DNA of 64,000 bases from Enhygromyxa salina (GTDB lineage: Bacteria; Myxococcota_A; Polyangia; Nannocystales; Nannocystaceae), in NCBI RefSeq assembly GCF_002994635.1, contig NZ_PVNL01000015.1:1-64000 (forward strand), in the 5' to 3' direction. Positions within the stretch are counted from its first letter, which is position 1. Each line of letters starts with the position of its first letter. The notes beneath the pieces are model-generated. The model saw nothing but the letters and a program-made list of their open reading frames with translations, was not told where the DNA came from and made no database searches. Below, piece after piece: positions 1 through 9,459 of this stretch. The position numbers were made by a program, and so were the translations under genes.

Positions 1-1
1 C

Positions 2-1129
2 GGAGACGGGGACGGGGACGGAGGCGGCGCGCTCCCGACTCTCGACGATGACGACACCGGTGGCGGTGACGGCGGGCCGACCCCCGAGATCGAGGACGGC
101 CCCCCGAGCGGCAGCGACGACGGCGGCAACCCGACCGCCCCGGAGCCGGAGCCGGCCGAGGAGAAGGAGCCGGTCAGCATCCCCTTGTCGCCCACGCCCT
201 GGCTGGAGAAGGGCTACTACCTGTCGCTCGGCGAGACGATCCGCGACGGGAGCCGCAGCTACTGGCGGACGGCTCGCGGGGGCGTCGTCGAGAAGGGCAG
301 CGCCCACGGCGTCGATCCCAAGGACTACCAGGGCGCGGAGCTGACCCGCTCGATGAGCTTCCCGGTCGGCTTTGTCATGGTCAAGAACGGGACCAAGCTG
401 CTGCGACTGGGCGACGACGACAAGCTGCACGCGACCGGCAAGAACCTCGAGAAGCGGACCTTTCTGGATCTCGGCGAAGAGGTTCAGATCGGCGGGCAGA
501 CCTACTTCTCGGTGATCCCCTATGTGCCGCCGGCCGAGGGGGCGGCCGAGGGGGCGGACGCGGAGACGGACGGCGGCGAGCCAGCAGTCGCGCCCACGCC
601 CGAGGCCGAAGCCGACAGCTTGTTCGTCAAGGCCGACGTGATGCGCCTGGCGGAGCTGCAGCCGATCCCCAAGGGGCTCGACCCGTGGGATCGCTGGATC
701 GACGTCGACATCACCAAGCAGATGTTGGTCGCCTACGAGGGCTCGCGGCCGGTGTACGTGACCTTGGTGTCGACCGGTAAGCGGGGCACCGACGAGGAGC
801 CGTTCGAGACCCCGGTCGGTCGCTATCGGATCCGCAGCAAGCAGATCACCTCCAACATGGACGGCACGACCGCGACCGACGGAAACTACGCGATCCAGGA
901 CGTCCCGTGGGTCATGTACTTCGAGGGCAGCTACGCGTTGCACGGGGCGTTCTGGCACCAGAGCTTCGGCAGCGTGCGCAGCCACGGCTGCGTGAACTTG
1001 GGACCCAGCGACGCGCGGTGGTTGTTCTTGTGGTCCACGCCGTTCGTGCCCGATCACTGGCATGGCGTGACCGCCAGCGACGACAACCCCGGCACCACGA
1101 TCGTGATCCGGCGCTCCGAGCCGAGCTGA
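2..1129 (+). CDS. L,D-transpeptidase (YkuD domain), 5' end outside window
   Basis: The reading frame is open to the left edge, so the start and any signal peptide lie upstream. The visible N-terminus is a Gly/Asp/Pro-rich linker, which suggests an exported protein whose catalytic domain is held away from its anchor. The C-terminal half is a YkuD domain: an ALHGAFW histidine motif is followed by SHGCVNL, whose catalytic cysteine codon is 989-991, and then a DARWLFLW segment. The family cross-links peptidoglycan 3-3 or attaches proteins to it in the periplasm. The 185-330 part (YYLSLGETIRDG) resembles an SH3-like wall-binding segment, which is inference. The next gene is convergent and starts its stop only 4 bp away. 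An internal TTG at 185 is not needed as a start because the frame continues upstream. Confidence 0.9.
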   Translation, partial: GDGDGDGGGALPTLDDDDTGGGDGGPTPEIEDGPPSGSDDGGNPTAPEPEPAEEKEPVSIPLSPTPWLEKGYYLSLGETIRDGSRSYWRTARGGVVEKGSAHGVDPKDYQGAELTRSMSFPVGFVMVKNGTKLLRLGDDDKLHATGKNLEKRTFLDLGEEVQIGGQTYFSVIPYVPPAEGAAEGADAETDGGEPAVAPTPEAEADSLFVKADVMRLAELQPIPKGLDPWDRWIDVDITKQMLVAYEGSRPVYVTLVSTGKRGTDEEPFETPVGRYRIRSKQITSNMDGTTATDGNYAIQDVPWVMYFEGSYALHGAFWHQSFGSVRSHGCVNLGPSDARWLFLWSTPFVPDHWHGVTASDDNPGTTIVIRRSEPS

Positions 1130-1133
1130 GCAG

Positions 1134-1652
1134 TCAGCTCGACAGCGTGAAGTACGAAGCCCGGACCACGCGGGTGCCCCACATCAGCTGCATGCGGACC
1201 AAGAACAGGCCCGGCGCGAGGATCCGCAGCTCACCGACGATCCGGCGCAGCGGCTTGGGGTTGGCGGCCACGTCGTAGTCGAGGCGGATCACCGGGCCGC
1301 TGCCGTCGAGCGCCGGGGCCTCGCGCACGAGGTAGCGCGCAAACTCGAGGCGGTGACCCGGGAGCAGCCACGCGTTGGTGCCGAACTCGCCTTCGAACAC
1401 CTCGCCGCGCCAGATCGGCAGCTGATTGATGAACCCGAGCAGCGCGCTGCGGGCCACGCCCGGCACCCAGTCGAACCCCGTGACGGCCAACACCCGCCCG
1501 CGCTTGTGGCCCTGCAGCTGCGCGAGCGAGGCGGGCTCGAGCTCGGCGAACAGCTCGTCGAGCGCAGCGATCGGCATGCGTGACAGCGACGCCGGATCGA
1601 CCGCGTGCAGCGAGCTCGCGCGGGCGCTGGGTTGTAGCCGATGCTCGGTCAT
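1134..1652 (-). CDS. hypothetical protein coupled to serine acetyltransferase
   Basis: This 172-residue protein is not recognised. Its ATG (1652) overlaps the TGA of the upstream cysE-like gene in an ATGA arrangement, so the two are probably translationally coupled and functionally linked. This start is preferred over an upstream one that would run inside cysE. The sequence has no signal peptide or membrane segment. It contains alternating hydrophobic strands in its C-terminal two thirds (for example GRVLAVTGFDW, VIRLDYDVAANP, LVRMQLMWG), which suggests a beta-rich, possibly lipocalin-like fold; that is inference only. It converges on the L,D-transpeptidase gene with 4 bp between the stops. 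Confidence 0.75.
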   Translation of the reverse strand: MTEHRLQPSARASSLHAVDPASLSRMPIAALDELFAELEPASLAQLQGHKRGRVLAVTGFDWVPGVARSALLGFINQLPIWRGEVFEGEFGTNAWLLPGHRLEFARYLVREAPALDGSGPVIRLDYDVAANPKPLRRIVGELRILAPGLFLVRMQLMWGTRVVRASYFTLSS

Positions 1653-2569
1653 GACTCGTCCGTGTGGGTGAAGATCCGCAGCGAGGGCTTGTCGAGCATG
1701 ACCGTGGTCTCGGGCGGGACACCGTGGGTGAGCCACACGTTGCCGCCGATCGTCGAGCCGCGCCCAATGGTCGTGTCGCCGCCGAGGATGGTTGCCCCGG
1801 CGTAGACCGTGACGTGATCCTCGAGGGTCGGGTGGCGCTTGCGACCGCGGCCGCGATCGCTGATCTCGACCGACAGCGCGCCCAGGGTCACGCCCTGGTA
1901 GAGCTTGACGTGCTCGCCGATCACGGAGGTCTCCCCGATCACCACGCCAGTGCCATGATCGATGAAGAACGAGGGGCCGATCGACGCGCCCGGGTGAATG
2001 TCGATGCCAGTGCGGCCGTGGACCAGCTCCGACATCATGCGGGGGATCAGCGGGACGCAGCGCATGTGCAGGTGGTGGGCGATGCGGTGGACCGTGATCG
2101 CCGTGACCCCGGGGTATGAGGTGATGACCTCGGGCGCGCTGAAGGCCGCCGGGTCACCGTCGAGCACCGCGCGGACGTCAGTCGAGATGACCTCGCGGAT
2201 CTTGGGGATGTGCGCGAGCAGATCGATCGCGTGGGCGTGGGCCTCGGCCTGGACCTCGGCGGCGGGGCGCGGCTTGGCGCGCTGACCCGTGCCGCACTGA
2301 ATGCCCAGCGCCTGGCCGATCATCCGCTCGAGCGAGCGCAGGCTGCGAGCGCACCGCTCACCCACGAAGTAGCGGGAGCTGAGCTCGTCGACCTGATCTT
2401 CGCCGATGAAGCCGGGGAACACGACCGAGATCAGGTCCGTGACCACGCGATCGACCGCGGCCCGCGATGGCAAGTTGCTGCCATCGAGGTGGTTGATGTT
2501 GCCCTGCTTGGCGTACGACTCGAGGATGTCCTCCACGAGCGCGGCGAGCTGGCGTTCGCTGTCGGTCAC
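1649..2569 (-). CDS. cysE: serine O-acetyltransferase
   Basis: The 306-residue protein transfers acetyl from acetyl-CoA to L-serine, the first step of cysteine synthesis, in the cytoplasm. The C-terminal left-handed beta-helix is clear: DIHPGASIG, FFIDHGTGVVIGET (His/Asp catalytic region), KLYQGVTLGA and then hexapeptide turns through TILGGDTTIGRGSTIGGNV. The N-terminal helical part is longer than in E. coli CysE and resembles the EpsC-type long form. The frame extends upstream to 2980, but that extension is basic and low-complexity and overlaps another gene, so GTG at 2569 (protein beginning VTDSERQLAALVEDIL) is chosen. Its TGA overlaps the ATG of the next gene. Confidence 0.93.
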   Translation of the reverse strand: MTDSERQLAALVEDILESYAKQGNINHLDGSNLPSRAAVDRVVTDLISVVFPGFIGEDQVDELSSRYFVGERCARSLRSLERMIGQALGIQCGTGQRAKPRPAAEVQAEAHAHAIDLLAHIPKIREVISTDVRAVLDGDPAAFSAPEVITSYPGVTAITVHRIAHHLHMRCVPLIPRMMSELVHGRTGIDIHPGASIGPSFFIDHGTGVVIGETSVIGEHVKLYQGVTLGALSVEISDRGRGRKRHPTLEDHVTVYAGATILGGDTTIGRGSTIGGNVWLTHGVPPETTVMLDKPSLRIFTHTDES

Positions 2570-2675
2570 GGGCGGAATGTAGCACTGGTGCGCGGATCCA
2601 CTGACCCGAGCGACCCGGGCATTTCGTGCCGGTTTTAGGCGGCGGGCCGCCGCGGATCTACAATGTTGGGCGACC

Positions 2676-2927
2676 GTGCACGACGATCCTCCCGACTCGT
2701 TCGATCCGCTCGACGACATCGTGCGCGAGCTGTTGCTCGAGCGCACCGCCGATCTCGACGCGCAGCGGCTCGCGGCGTTCATCGATGGGTGGGGCAGCCT
2801 CATGCGCCTGCTCGATCGCACCAACTTGCTGCTGCCAGGCGCTCCCGAGCCGCTGATCCAGGCCTTGCGGGCGGTCGTCCGCCGGATCCGCGAGTCGCAG
2901 GCGCGGGTCCTCGATGACGACGACTGA
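2676..2927 (+). CDS. small acidic hypothetical protein
   Basis: An 83-residue ORF with GTG start (2676), lying divergent from cysE. It is acidic and predicted to be mainly helical (DDIVRELLLERTADLDAQRL, then LIQALRAVVRRIRESQ), ends in four Asp residues, and has no recognised domain. The balanced amphipathic composition is protein-like, unlike the Arg/Pro-rich shadow frames. No strong Shine-Dalgarno is visible. It could be a small regulatory or adaptor protein; no function is proposed. Confidence 0.5.
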   Translation: MHDDPPDSFDPLDDIVRELLLERTADLDAQRLAAFIDGWGSLMRLLDRTNLLLPGAPEPLIQALRAVVRRIRESQARVLDDDD

Positions 2928-3059
2928 GGCTCCCCGAGCGAGACTCGTCCGGCGGCACGCGTCCGGTGGATTCCGCGCATATTCCGCGCAGTCCAGAGCG
3001 GTCATGCGAGGGTGACGCGGCTGTTCGAGCGTTTTGTGTCTCGGTAGCATTCCCCAGAC

Positions 3060-4568
3060 ATGCGCGATGATCTCGATCCGACCCTCGTGGGTCTCGAGCC
3101 AGCGGAGCTTTGGCGCCAGTTCGACGCCTTGCGCCGGATCCCCCGGCCATCGCTGCACGAAGCCGGCGTCCGTGCGCACCTCCAGGCGCTGGCCGAGCGC
3201 GAGGGCTGGGATCACAGCGGGGACGCCGGCGGCAACCTGGTGCTGCGGGTGCCCGGCCGCGGCGCTGGCGTTGGCAGTGCGCCCCTGGCGATCCAGGGCC
3301 ACATGGACATGGTCTGCGAGAAGCGCAGCGACAGCGCCCACGACTTCTATAGCGATCCGATCCAGCTGCGGCGATCCGTGCGAACGATCCAAGGTCGCGA
3401 TCGCGAGGTCCTCCACGCCGAAGGCACGACGCTGGGGGCCGACAACGGGATCGGGGTCGCGACCGGCCTCGCGCTGGCGCTGATCCCCGGCCTGGATCAC
3501 CCGCCACTCGAATTATTGTTCACGGCCGACGAAGAGCAGGGCATGACCGGCGCGTTCGCCCTCGATCCCTCGCTGGTCACGGCTCGCCGACTGATCAACC
3601 TCGACGCCGAGTCCGACGGACGCATTTACTTGTCCTGCGCGGGGGGCCGTGAGCTCCACGCGGTGTGGGAGCTCGATCGCGACGATCGTCACCACGACGA
3701 CGTCCCGGTCCGGCTGGCGGTCCAGGGTCTGCGAGGGGGCCACAGCGGCGTCGACATTCATGAGGGTCGGGCCAACGCGATCGCGGTGTTGATCGCGGTG
3801 TTGATCGACAAAGAGGTCGACCTCGAGGGCGTGCGGGTCGGCAGCTGCGATGGCGGCGGGCGGCCCAACGCGATCGCCCGCGCGGCCGAGACGATCCTGT
3901 GGTGTCCCCGATCCCGGGTGACCAGGCTGGCCGAGGCGATCGATCGGGTGGGGGCGCGCCTGGCCGCGTCGTTCGCCGAGGTCGATCCCGAGCTGACGGT
4001 CAGCTTCACCGAGCTCCCGGTCGACCAGCACGACAGCGTCGCCGGCCCGGTCTCCGCGATGACCAGCCGCGCGATGCTCGAGGCGCTGCGCAACCAGACC
4101 GACGGCGTGCTCAGCTGGTCGCGGGTGATCCCCGGCCTGGTCGAGACCAGCAACAACCTCGGCAGCATCACGACCGAGGCGGATCAGATGCGCCTGGTCA
4201 TGCTCTCGCGCTCGTCCAAGACCGGCGCGCTCGAGGCGTTTCAAGACCGCTGCGAGCGGTCCCTCGAGGCCTCGAACGCGACGATCGAGTATCGCTATGG
4301 GTTTCCGGGTTGGGAGGCCCGCGTCGACACGCAGTTATTGCGTGTGGCCGAGACCGCGTACGAGCAGCTGTTCGGTCGCCCGCCCGTGCGCGAAGCGATC
4401 CACGCCGGGCTCGAGTGTGGGGTGCTCAACAATCGGATCCCCGGGATCGAGATGATTGCGTTTGGCCCCGACATCTTTGACGCCCACACCCCCAGCGAGA
4501 GCCTCGCGCTGGATACCGTCGAGCCGTTTTGGCGGTTCGTCGTGCGGCTGGTGGCAAGCCTGGTTTGA
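3060..4568 (+). CDS. pepD: aminoacyl-histidine dipeptidase (M20 family)
   Basis: The 502-residue cytosolic dinuclear zinc peptidase cleaves Xaa-His and other dipeptides. Metal and catalytic motifs are in family order: GHMDMVCEK (His near residue 81), GADNGIG (bridging Asp), TADEEQGMTGA (catalytic Glu), NLDAESDG, a GGHSGVDIHEGRANA segment in the lid domain, and HAGLECGVL (final His ligand) near the C-terminus. Length matches PepD (about 485-500). The ATG at 3060 begins MRDDLDP. The gene stands alone, with tRNA-Val 30 bp downstream on the same strand. Confidence 0.95.
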   Translation: MRDDLDPTLVGLEPAELWRQFDALRRIPRPSLHEAGVRAHLQALAEREGWDHSGDAGGNLVLRVPGRGAGVGSAPLAIQGHMDMVCEKRSDSAHDFYSDPIQLRRSVRTIQGRDREVLHAEGTTLGADNGIGVATGLALALIPGLDHPPLELLFTADEEQGMTGAFALDPSLVTARRLINLDAESDGRIYLSCAGGRELHAVWELDRDDRHHDDVPVRLAVQGLRGGHSGVDIHEGRANAIAVLIAVLIDKEVDLEGVRVGSCDGGGRPNAIARAAETILWCPRSRVTRLAEAIDRVGARLAASFAEVDPELTVSFTELPVDQHDSVAGPVSAMTSRAMLEALRNQTDGVLSWSRVIPGLVETSNNLGSITTEADQMRLVMLSRSSKTGALEAFQDRCERSLEASNATIEYRYGFPGWEARVDTQLLRVAETAYEQLFGRPPVREAIHAGLECGVLNNRIPGIEMIAFGPDIFDAHTPSESLALDTVEPFWRFVVRLVASLV

Positions 4569-4598
4569 GACGGCGGACTCTGCTAGCTTCCCGCCACC

Positions 4599-4671
4599 GG
4601 GCGGGTAGCTCAGTTGGTAGAGCGTCGTGCTTACACCGCGAGGGTCGCAGGTTCGAGTCCTGTCCCGCCCA
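4599..4671 (+). tRNA. tRNA-Val (anticodon TAC)
   Basis: A 73-nt cloverleaf. The acceptor GGGCGGG pairs with CCCGCCC and the discriminator is A at 4671. The D stem is GCTC/GAGC. The anticodon stem TCGTG/CGCGA encloses the loop CTTACAC with TAC at 4632-4634. The T arm is GCAGG-TTCGAGT-CCTGT. The 3' CCA is not encoded. Confidence 0.97.
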
Positions 4672-4685
4672 GTCGAGTGGTTGGT

Positions 4686-4937
4686 TCAGCTGGCGAGTTC
4701 CTCGTTCTCAGCTGGTGTGTTTGTGAACACAAACTCGAGTCGCACGAGGTCGTGGTCTTCAAACTGGCGCTGGAGGTGTTCCCAGACCAACCCTTGGCGC
4801 TGAGCCTCGTCCATGTGCTCAAAAGACGCCGACACGACCACGGCGACGAATTTGCGGCCATCTTGGCTGATGGTGACTGAGGACGGGGGCCCGACAGGGA
4901 GCGTTTCCAGCGCCGTCCGCAATGTCTCTTCGTTCAT
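4686..4937 (-). CDS. small protein coupled to HEPN gene, weakly BolA-like
   Basis: An 83-residue protein. If the last frame of the upstream HEPN gene is used, its ATG overlaps that gene's TGA as ATGA (4934-4937), a strong sign of coupled translation. The middle region, VVVSASFEHMDEAQRQGLVW, has the alternating pattern of a small alpha/beta protein and faintly recalls the BolA core (strand, FEG-like turn, R-x-x-LV helix); this resemblance is weak. No signal or membrane segment is seen. As the small partner of a HEPN protein it might be an antitoxin or accessory, which is inference from gene order alone. Confidence 0.65.
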   Translation of the reverse strand: MNEETLRTALETLPVGPPSSVTISQDGRKFVAVVVSASFEHMDEAQRQGLVWEHLQRQFEDHDLVRLEFVFTNTPAENEELAS

Positions 4938-5478
4938 GGTGCCTCCAGCTTATCAAGGATCGCAGTACAGAACTGCTCGACTGCGTTCGTCCAGGTCTTG
5001 ACGGTGTTCATGGCGGTCGGCGCGATGCACAATCCAGTGGCGTCGACTCATCATGGCTGCGAGGTTGTTCTTGTGGGGGGACAAGAGTGACTTCTCCAGC
5101 GCGCACTGTTCGAGCGCACGGGTCAGGTCGTAGATGTTGTTGAAGTTGGACCTCTCCAGAAAGGCTTCGATGCGGTCGATGATGAGCTGGTCGACCGATT
5201 TGCCACGATGTTGGGCAAGCTCGCTCATCGAGATGCGATCCTTGATGTTCTTGCCCACAGCGAACCCCAGCACCGCGAGTTGATCGGCGCTAGCGATCGG
5301 AAGCCTGAGCTCCAACGTCGTGCGGACGACGTCTTCGAGCGTCGCGTGCAAGAACACGACAGATGTCTGTCTTGGTGGGGCCACCCCTGGACTGGACCTG
5401 ATCGTAGAGGCCCACGAGGCTCTGTACACGTCCGAGGTTGGAGTGTAGCCGATCCCTGACATGCGAAACGTCCACCAC
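4934..5478 (-). pseudogene. HEPN-domain (RiboL-PSP-HEPN-like) gene with two frame changes
   Basis: Three reading frames join into one natural protein. Frame 1, from GTG 5478, gives VDVSHVRDRLHSNLGRVQSL and continues to TKTDI. Frame 2, from about 5365, gives SVVFLHATLEDVVRTTLEL through SRRHWIVHRADR, with the HEPN RNase motif R-x(4-6)-H. Frame 3, from about 5025, gives MNTVKTWTNAVEQFCTAILD and stops at TGA 4936-4934, overlapping the next ATG. Both shifts are +1 (one extra base, or two lost). A conventional call would be 4953-5537 in frame 2 alone, but its first 55 residues look unnatural. HEPN proteins of this kind are usually toxins or defence RNases. The breaks may be real decay or sequencing errors. 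Confidence 0.65.
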
Positions 5479-5549
5479 CGAAACGTGAAGAACCTTGGTG
5501 GGTTCGTCGAGGGAACATCTGCGCGCTCGTCACCCATCGTTCGTGCTGG

Positions 5550-6050
5550 TCACGTCTCGTCTCGCGTCCAGTGCCCGGACTTCCCGCCGCGCTTCTCGAC
5601 CAGCTCGACCGCGAGGATCTGCATCCCGCGATCGATCGCCTTGCACATGTCATAGATCGTCAGCGCCGCGCCGGAGGCCGCCATCATCGCTTCCATCTCG
5701 GGCCCGGTCCGATCGACGACCTCGACGCTGGCCTCGACGATCACGCCGGGCAGCTCAGCGTCGAGCTCGAACTCGACCGCGATCGCGGTGATCCTCACCG
5801 GGTGACACAGGGGGATCTGGATCGCGGTCTGCTTGGCCGCGGCGATGCCCCCGAGCCGCGCGACGCCGAGCACGTCGCCCTTGCCGAGCCGGCCGGCCTC
5901 GATCTTGGCCAGGGTCGGCGGAGCCATGCGCACGCGCGCCCGCGCGCGGGCCATCCTCGGGCTCTCGGGCTTGGCCGCGATGTCGACCATGTGTGCGGCG
6001 CCGGTGGCATCGAAGTGGGTGAGCTCGCTGGGGTCCGCGGGGTTGGCCAT
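5550..6050 (-). CDS. moaC: cyclic pyranopterin monophosphate synthase
   Basis: The 166-residue enzyme acts in molybdenum cofactor synthesis, converting the MoaA product 3',8-cH2GTP to cyclic pyranopterin monophosphate. Family motifs are present in order: HMVDIAAKPES near the N-terminus, GKGDVLGVARLGGIAAAK, the IPLCHP signature with its catalytic-site histidine, GPEMEAMMA, LTIYDMCKAIDRGM and a C-terminal EKRGGKSGHW. The length is standard. No other moa gene is nearby, so it is unlinked here. It is transcribed toward the broken HEPN gene with about 70 bp between them. Confidence 0.96.
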   Translation of the reverse strand: MANPADPSELTHFDATGAAHMVDIAAKPESPRMARARARVRMAPPTLAKIEAGRLGKGDVLGVARLGGIAAAKQTAIQIPLCHPVRITAIAVEFELDAELPGVIVEASVEVVDRTGPEMEAMMAASGAALTIYDMCKAIDRGMQILAVELVEKRGGKSGHWTRDET

Positions 6051-6355
6051 GGCCCCTTATACGGCCCAGGTGCCTGGGCTGGCAGCGGTCCCGCGCGCCG
6101 CCGCAGCGTGAGATGCGCGGCGCTCTCGCGTCCCGACCCGGCCGCGGCCTGGCTTAAAACACGCGGGCGTTCGTGATACTGATGCAACGCTCGGCGGCCC
6201 CTGTTGGGCGGCCATACCCCCATGTCCACGGTCGTTGCCCTCCATTCGCGCCTCGCCTCGGCCACCGTACCGGTGGAATCGATGTTCGAGTGGATGCGAA
6301 TTGAGGCACTTCAGACCCGGGCAAACGTGAAGGCGGTACTTCGATGAAGGTAGGG

Positions 6356-7966
6356 ATGAAGGTAGGTATCCCAAAGGAGGTCCTCGCTGGCGAGCGTCGC
6401 GTGGCGACCACGCCCGAGACCGCCAAGCGCCTGCAGAAGCTTGGCTTCGAGGTCCTGATCGAGAGTGGTGCAGGCGCCAACGCCGACTTCTCCGACGATC
6501 TCTATACGGCGGCCGACTGCAAGATCGTCGCGGGCGCAGAGGCGCTGTGGGCCGAGGCCGACATCGTGCTGAAGGTTCGCGAGCCGATGCAGCACCCCGA
6601 CCTCGGCAAGCACGAGGCCGAGCTGCTGCGCGCGGGGCAGGTGTTGATCTCGTTCATCTGGCCGGCGCAGAACCAGGAGCTGGTCGAGCTGCTCGCCGCC
6701 CGCAAGGGCACGGTGTTGGCGATGGACGCGGTGCCGCGGATCTCTCGCGCGCAAAAGTGCGACGCGCTGTCGTCGATGGCCAACATCGCGGGCTACCGCG
6801 CGGTGATCGAGGCCGCGCAGCACTTCGGCAGCTTCTTCACCGGGCAGTTCACGGCCGCGGGCAAGGTCCCGCCGGCCCGGGTGCTGGTGATCGGCGCGGG
6901 CGTGGCTGGGCTCGCGGCGATCGGCGCGGCCAAGGGCCTCGGCGCGATCGTCCGGGCGTTCGACACTCGACCCGCCGTCAAGGAGCAGGTCGAGTCGATG
7001 GGCGCCGAGTACCTGACCCTCGAGTTCGAAGAGGACGGGGACGGAGCCGGCGGCTACGCGAAGGTCATGACCGACGCGTTCATGGACGCCGAGCGGGCGC
7101 TGTTCGAGGACCAGGCCAAAGAGGTCGACATCATCGTCACGACGGCGCTGATCCCCGGCAAGCCCGCCCCGTACCTGATCACCGAGCAGGCGCTGAAGAA
7201 CATGCGCGAGGGCTCGGTCGTGGTCGATCTCGCGGCCGAGCGCGGCGGCAACTGTCCGCTGGTCGTCGCCGACCAGGTCACGATCAAGCACGGCGTCTCG
7301 CTGATCGGCTACACGGACCTGCCGAGCCGGATGGCCAACGTCGCGTCCAACCTCTACGGTAACAACCTCTATCACCTGCTCGACGACATGGGCGGGGCCG
7401 AGGGGTTCAAGGTCGACGAGGACGACGAGGTCGTGCGCGGCACCTTGATCCTGAACGAGGGCGAGCTGCGCTGGCCGCCCCCCAAGATCGAGCCGTCCCC
7501 GCAGGCCAAGCCGGCACCCAAGCCAGAGGCCGCGGCTGCACCCAAGCCGGCGGCCGCGAGCGCCCCCAAGCCCAAGCCCAAGAGCTCGAGCAAGAAGAGC
7601 CACGGGCACGGCGGCGGCGCCAGCAAGCCGGCCAACCCATTGTGGTTGGCGCTCGGTGGGCTCGCCCTGATCGCCGTCGGCTGGGGCGGCAACGACGACT
7701 TCCTGGACCACTTCACGGTGTTCATCCTGGCCTGCTTCATTGGCTGGCAGGTGATCTGGAACGTGAGCCCAGCGCTGCATACCCCGCTGATGTCGGTCAC
7801 CAACGCGATCAGCGGGATCATCATCATCGGCGGCATGCTGCAGATCGGGGGTGATCTCAGCGATCCCGCGGTCATCCTTGGCGCCATCGCGATCTTGGTC
7901 GCGACGATCAACGTCGCTGGGGGCTTCTTGGTCACCCAGCGCATGCTCAAGATGTTCCAAAGGTAG
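6356..7966 (+). CDS. pntA: NAD(P) transhydrogenase subunit alpha, full-length form
   Basis: With PntB this forms the proton-translocating transhydrogenase of the inner membrane (NADH + NADP+ to NAD+ + NADPH, driven by proton motive force). Residues 1-380 are the AlaDH/PNT NAD-binding domain, with a [13 protein letters not shown] dinucleotide fold. A Pro/Ala/Lys linker (about 385-425) follows, then about four membrane segments, so both alpha domains are in one chain as in E. coli. A 12-bp tandem duplication gives two in-frame ATGs (6344 and 6356). The second yields the family-typical MKVGIPKE start and is preceded by an AAGGTAGG Shine-Dalgarno-like run created by the duplication. pntB starts 12 bp downstream. 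Confidence 0.96.
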   Translation: MKVGIPKEVLAGERRVATTPETAKRLQKLGFEVLIESGAGANADFSDDLYTAADCKIVAGAEALWAEADIVLKVREPMQHPDLGKHEAELLRAGQVLISFIWPAQNQELVELLAARKGTVLAMDAVPRISRAQKCDALSSMANIAGYRAVIEAAQHFGSFFTGQFTAAGKVPPARVLVIGAGVAGLAAIGAAKGLGAIVRAFDTRPAVKEQVESMGAEYLTLEFEEDGDGAGGYAKVMTDAFMDAERALFEDQAKEVDIIVTTALIPGKPAPYLITEQALKNMREGSVVVDLAAERGGNCPLVVADQVTIKHGVSLIGYTDLPSRMANVASNLYGNNLYHLLDDMGGAEGFKVDEDDEVVRGTLILNEGELRWPPPKIEPSPQAKPAPKPEAAAAPKPAAASAPKPKPKSSSKKSHGHGGGASKPANPLWLALGGLALIAVGWGGNDDFLDHFTVFILACFIGWQVIWNVSPALHTPLMSVTNAISGIIIIGGMLQIGGDLSDPAVILGAIAILVATINVAGGFLVTQRMLKMFQR

Positions 7967-7978
7967 AGGGGCACGAAC

Positions 7979-9430
7979 ATGCTGCCAGCTGGACTACTCA
8001 ACGTCGCGTACATCGCCGCGAGCATTCTGTTCATCCTCTCGCTCGCGGGCCTGTCCAACCAGGAGACCGCGCGGCGGGGCAACATCAACGGCATCATCGG
8101 GATGCTGATCGCGATCGCGGCGACCGCCGCCTACACCCTGGGCTGGTTCGAGGGGACCGCGCCCTTCACCCTCGGGGCCCAGGGCCTGGGCGTGCTCGCG
8201 GGGGCCGTGTTGATCGGCACGCTGATCGGCGGGTTCATGGCCGCGCGGGTCGCGATGACTTCCATGCCCGAGCTGGTCGCGGTCCTGCACAGCTTCGTCG
8301 GGCTCGCGGCCGTGTTGGTCGGGCTGTCCAGCTACATGGCGCCGCTGCAACAACTGAGCGGCACGGAGCAGCTGGTCCACGAGATCGAGATCTTCCTGGC
8401 GGTGTTCATTGGTTCGATCACCTTCACGGGCTCGGTCATCGCGTTCTTGAAGCTGCGGGGGTCGCTCTCGGGCCGGCCGCTGACCCTGCCGGGCCGGCAC
8501 CTGCTCAACCTCGGGATGCTGCTTGGCTGCGTGTACCTGGGCTACGACTTCGTCGGCCAGGCCGACCACGGCGGGCTGACGCCGCTGCTGATCGTGACCG
8601 GGATCTCCGGGCTGATCGGGATCCACCTGGTCATGGCGATCGGCGGCGCCGACATGCCGGTCGTGGTCTCGATGCTCAACAGCTACTCCGGCTGGGCGGC
8701 GGCCGCGGCCGGGTTCATGCTGCAAAACGATCTGCTGCTGGTGACCGGCGCGCTGGTCGGCAGCTCTGGCGCAATCCTCTCGTACATCATGTGCGCCGCG
8801 ATGAACCGCTCGTTCATCTCGGTGATCCTCGGCGGCTTCGGTGGCGGCGACGCGCCCGCGGCGAACGGCGAGCCCAAGCCCGGTGAGGGCAAGGGCCGCG
8901 ACGACGTGATCGAGTTCGACGTGAGCGACACGATCGCGCTGCTGCGTGGCGCGAGCAGCGTGATCATCGTGCCGGGCTACGGCATGGCCGTGGCCCAGGC
9001 CCAGCACTCGCTGTCCGAGGTGGTCAAGGTCCTGCGCAAGGCTGGCGTCGAGGTCCGGTTCGGGATCCACCCGGTCGCCGGGCGCCTGCCGGGGCACATG
9101 AACGTGCTGCTCGCGGAAGCCAACGTCCCCTACGACATCGTGCTCGAGATGGACGAGCTCAACGACGACTTCCCGGAGACCGACGCGGTCCTGGTGATCG
9201 GCGCCAACGACATCGTCAACCCCAGCGCGCAGACCGATCCAACCAGCCCGATCGCGGGCATGCCCGTGCTCGAGGTCTGGCACAGCGCGACCGTGGTCGT
9301 GATGAAGCGGGGCATGGCCAGCGGCTACGCTGGCGTTCAGAACCCCCTGTTCTTCAACGAGAACTCGCGGATGCTGTTCGGCGACGCCAAGACCAACGTC
9401 GACGCCATCCTAGTTGGGCTCCGCGGGTAG
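7979..9430 (+). CDS. pntB: NAD(P) transhydrogenase subunit beta
   Basis: The 483-residue partner of PntA. About nine hydrophobic helices occupy residues 1-270, followed by the cytosolic NADP(H)-binding domain III. That domain has [48 protein letters not shown] and a C-terminal GVQNPLFF segment, all diagnostic. An AGAGGGG Shine-Dalgarno precedes ATG 7979, and the gene forms an operon with pntA. A 16-bp direct repeat (GGGCTCCGCGGGTAGG at 9416 and 9436) straddles the TAG stop. Confidence 0.96.
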   Translation: MLPAGLLNVAYIAASILFILSLAGLSNQETARRGNINGIIGMLIAIAATAAYTLGWFEGTAPFTLGAQGLGVLAGAVLIGTLIGGFMAARVAMTSMPELVAVLHSFVGLAAVLVGLSSYMAPLQQLSGTEQLVHEIEIFLAVFIGSITFTGSVIAFLKLRGSLSGRPLTLPGRHLLNLGMLLGCVYLGYDFVGQADHGGLTPLLIVTGISGLIGIHLVMAIGGADMPVVVSMLNSYSGWAAAAAGFMLQNDLLLVTGALVGSSGAILSYIMCAAMNRSFISVILGGFGGGDAPAANGEPKPGEGKGRDDVIEFDVSDTIALLRGASSVIIVPGYGMAVAQAQHSLSEVVKVLRKAGVEVRFGIHPVAGRLPGHMNVLLAEANVPYDIVLEMDELNDDFPETDAVLVIGANDIVNPSAQTDPTSPIAGMPVLEVWHSATVVVMKRGMASGYAGVQNPLFFNENSRMLFGDAKTNVDAILVGLRG

Positions 9431-9459
9431 GGGTAGGGCTCCGCGGGTAGGCCGGGCGC

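Noticed and set aside
4953..5537. HEPN protein as a single 194-residue ORF
   Set aside because: Its first 55 residues and last 13 are unnatural, whereas the neighbouring frames supply coherent ends and a coupled stop.
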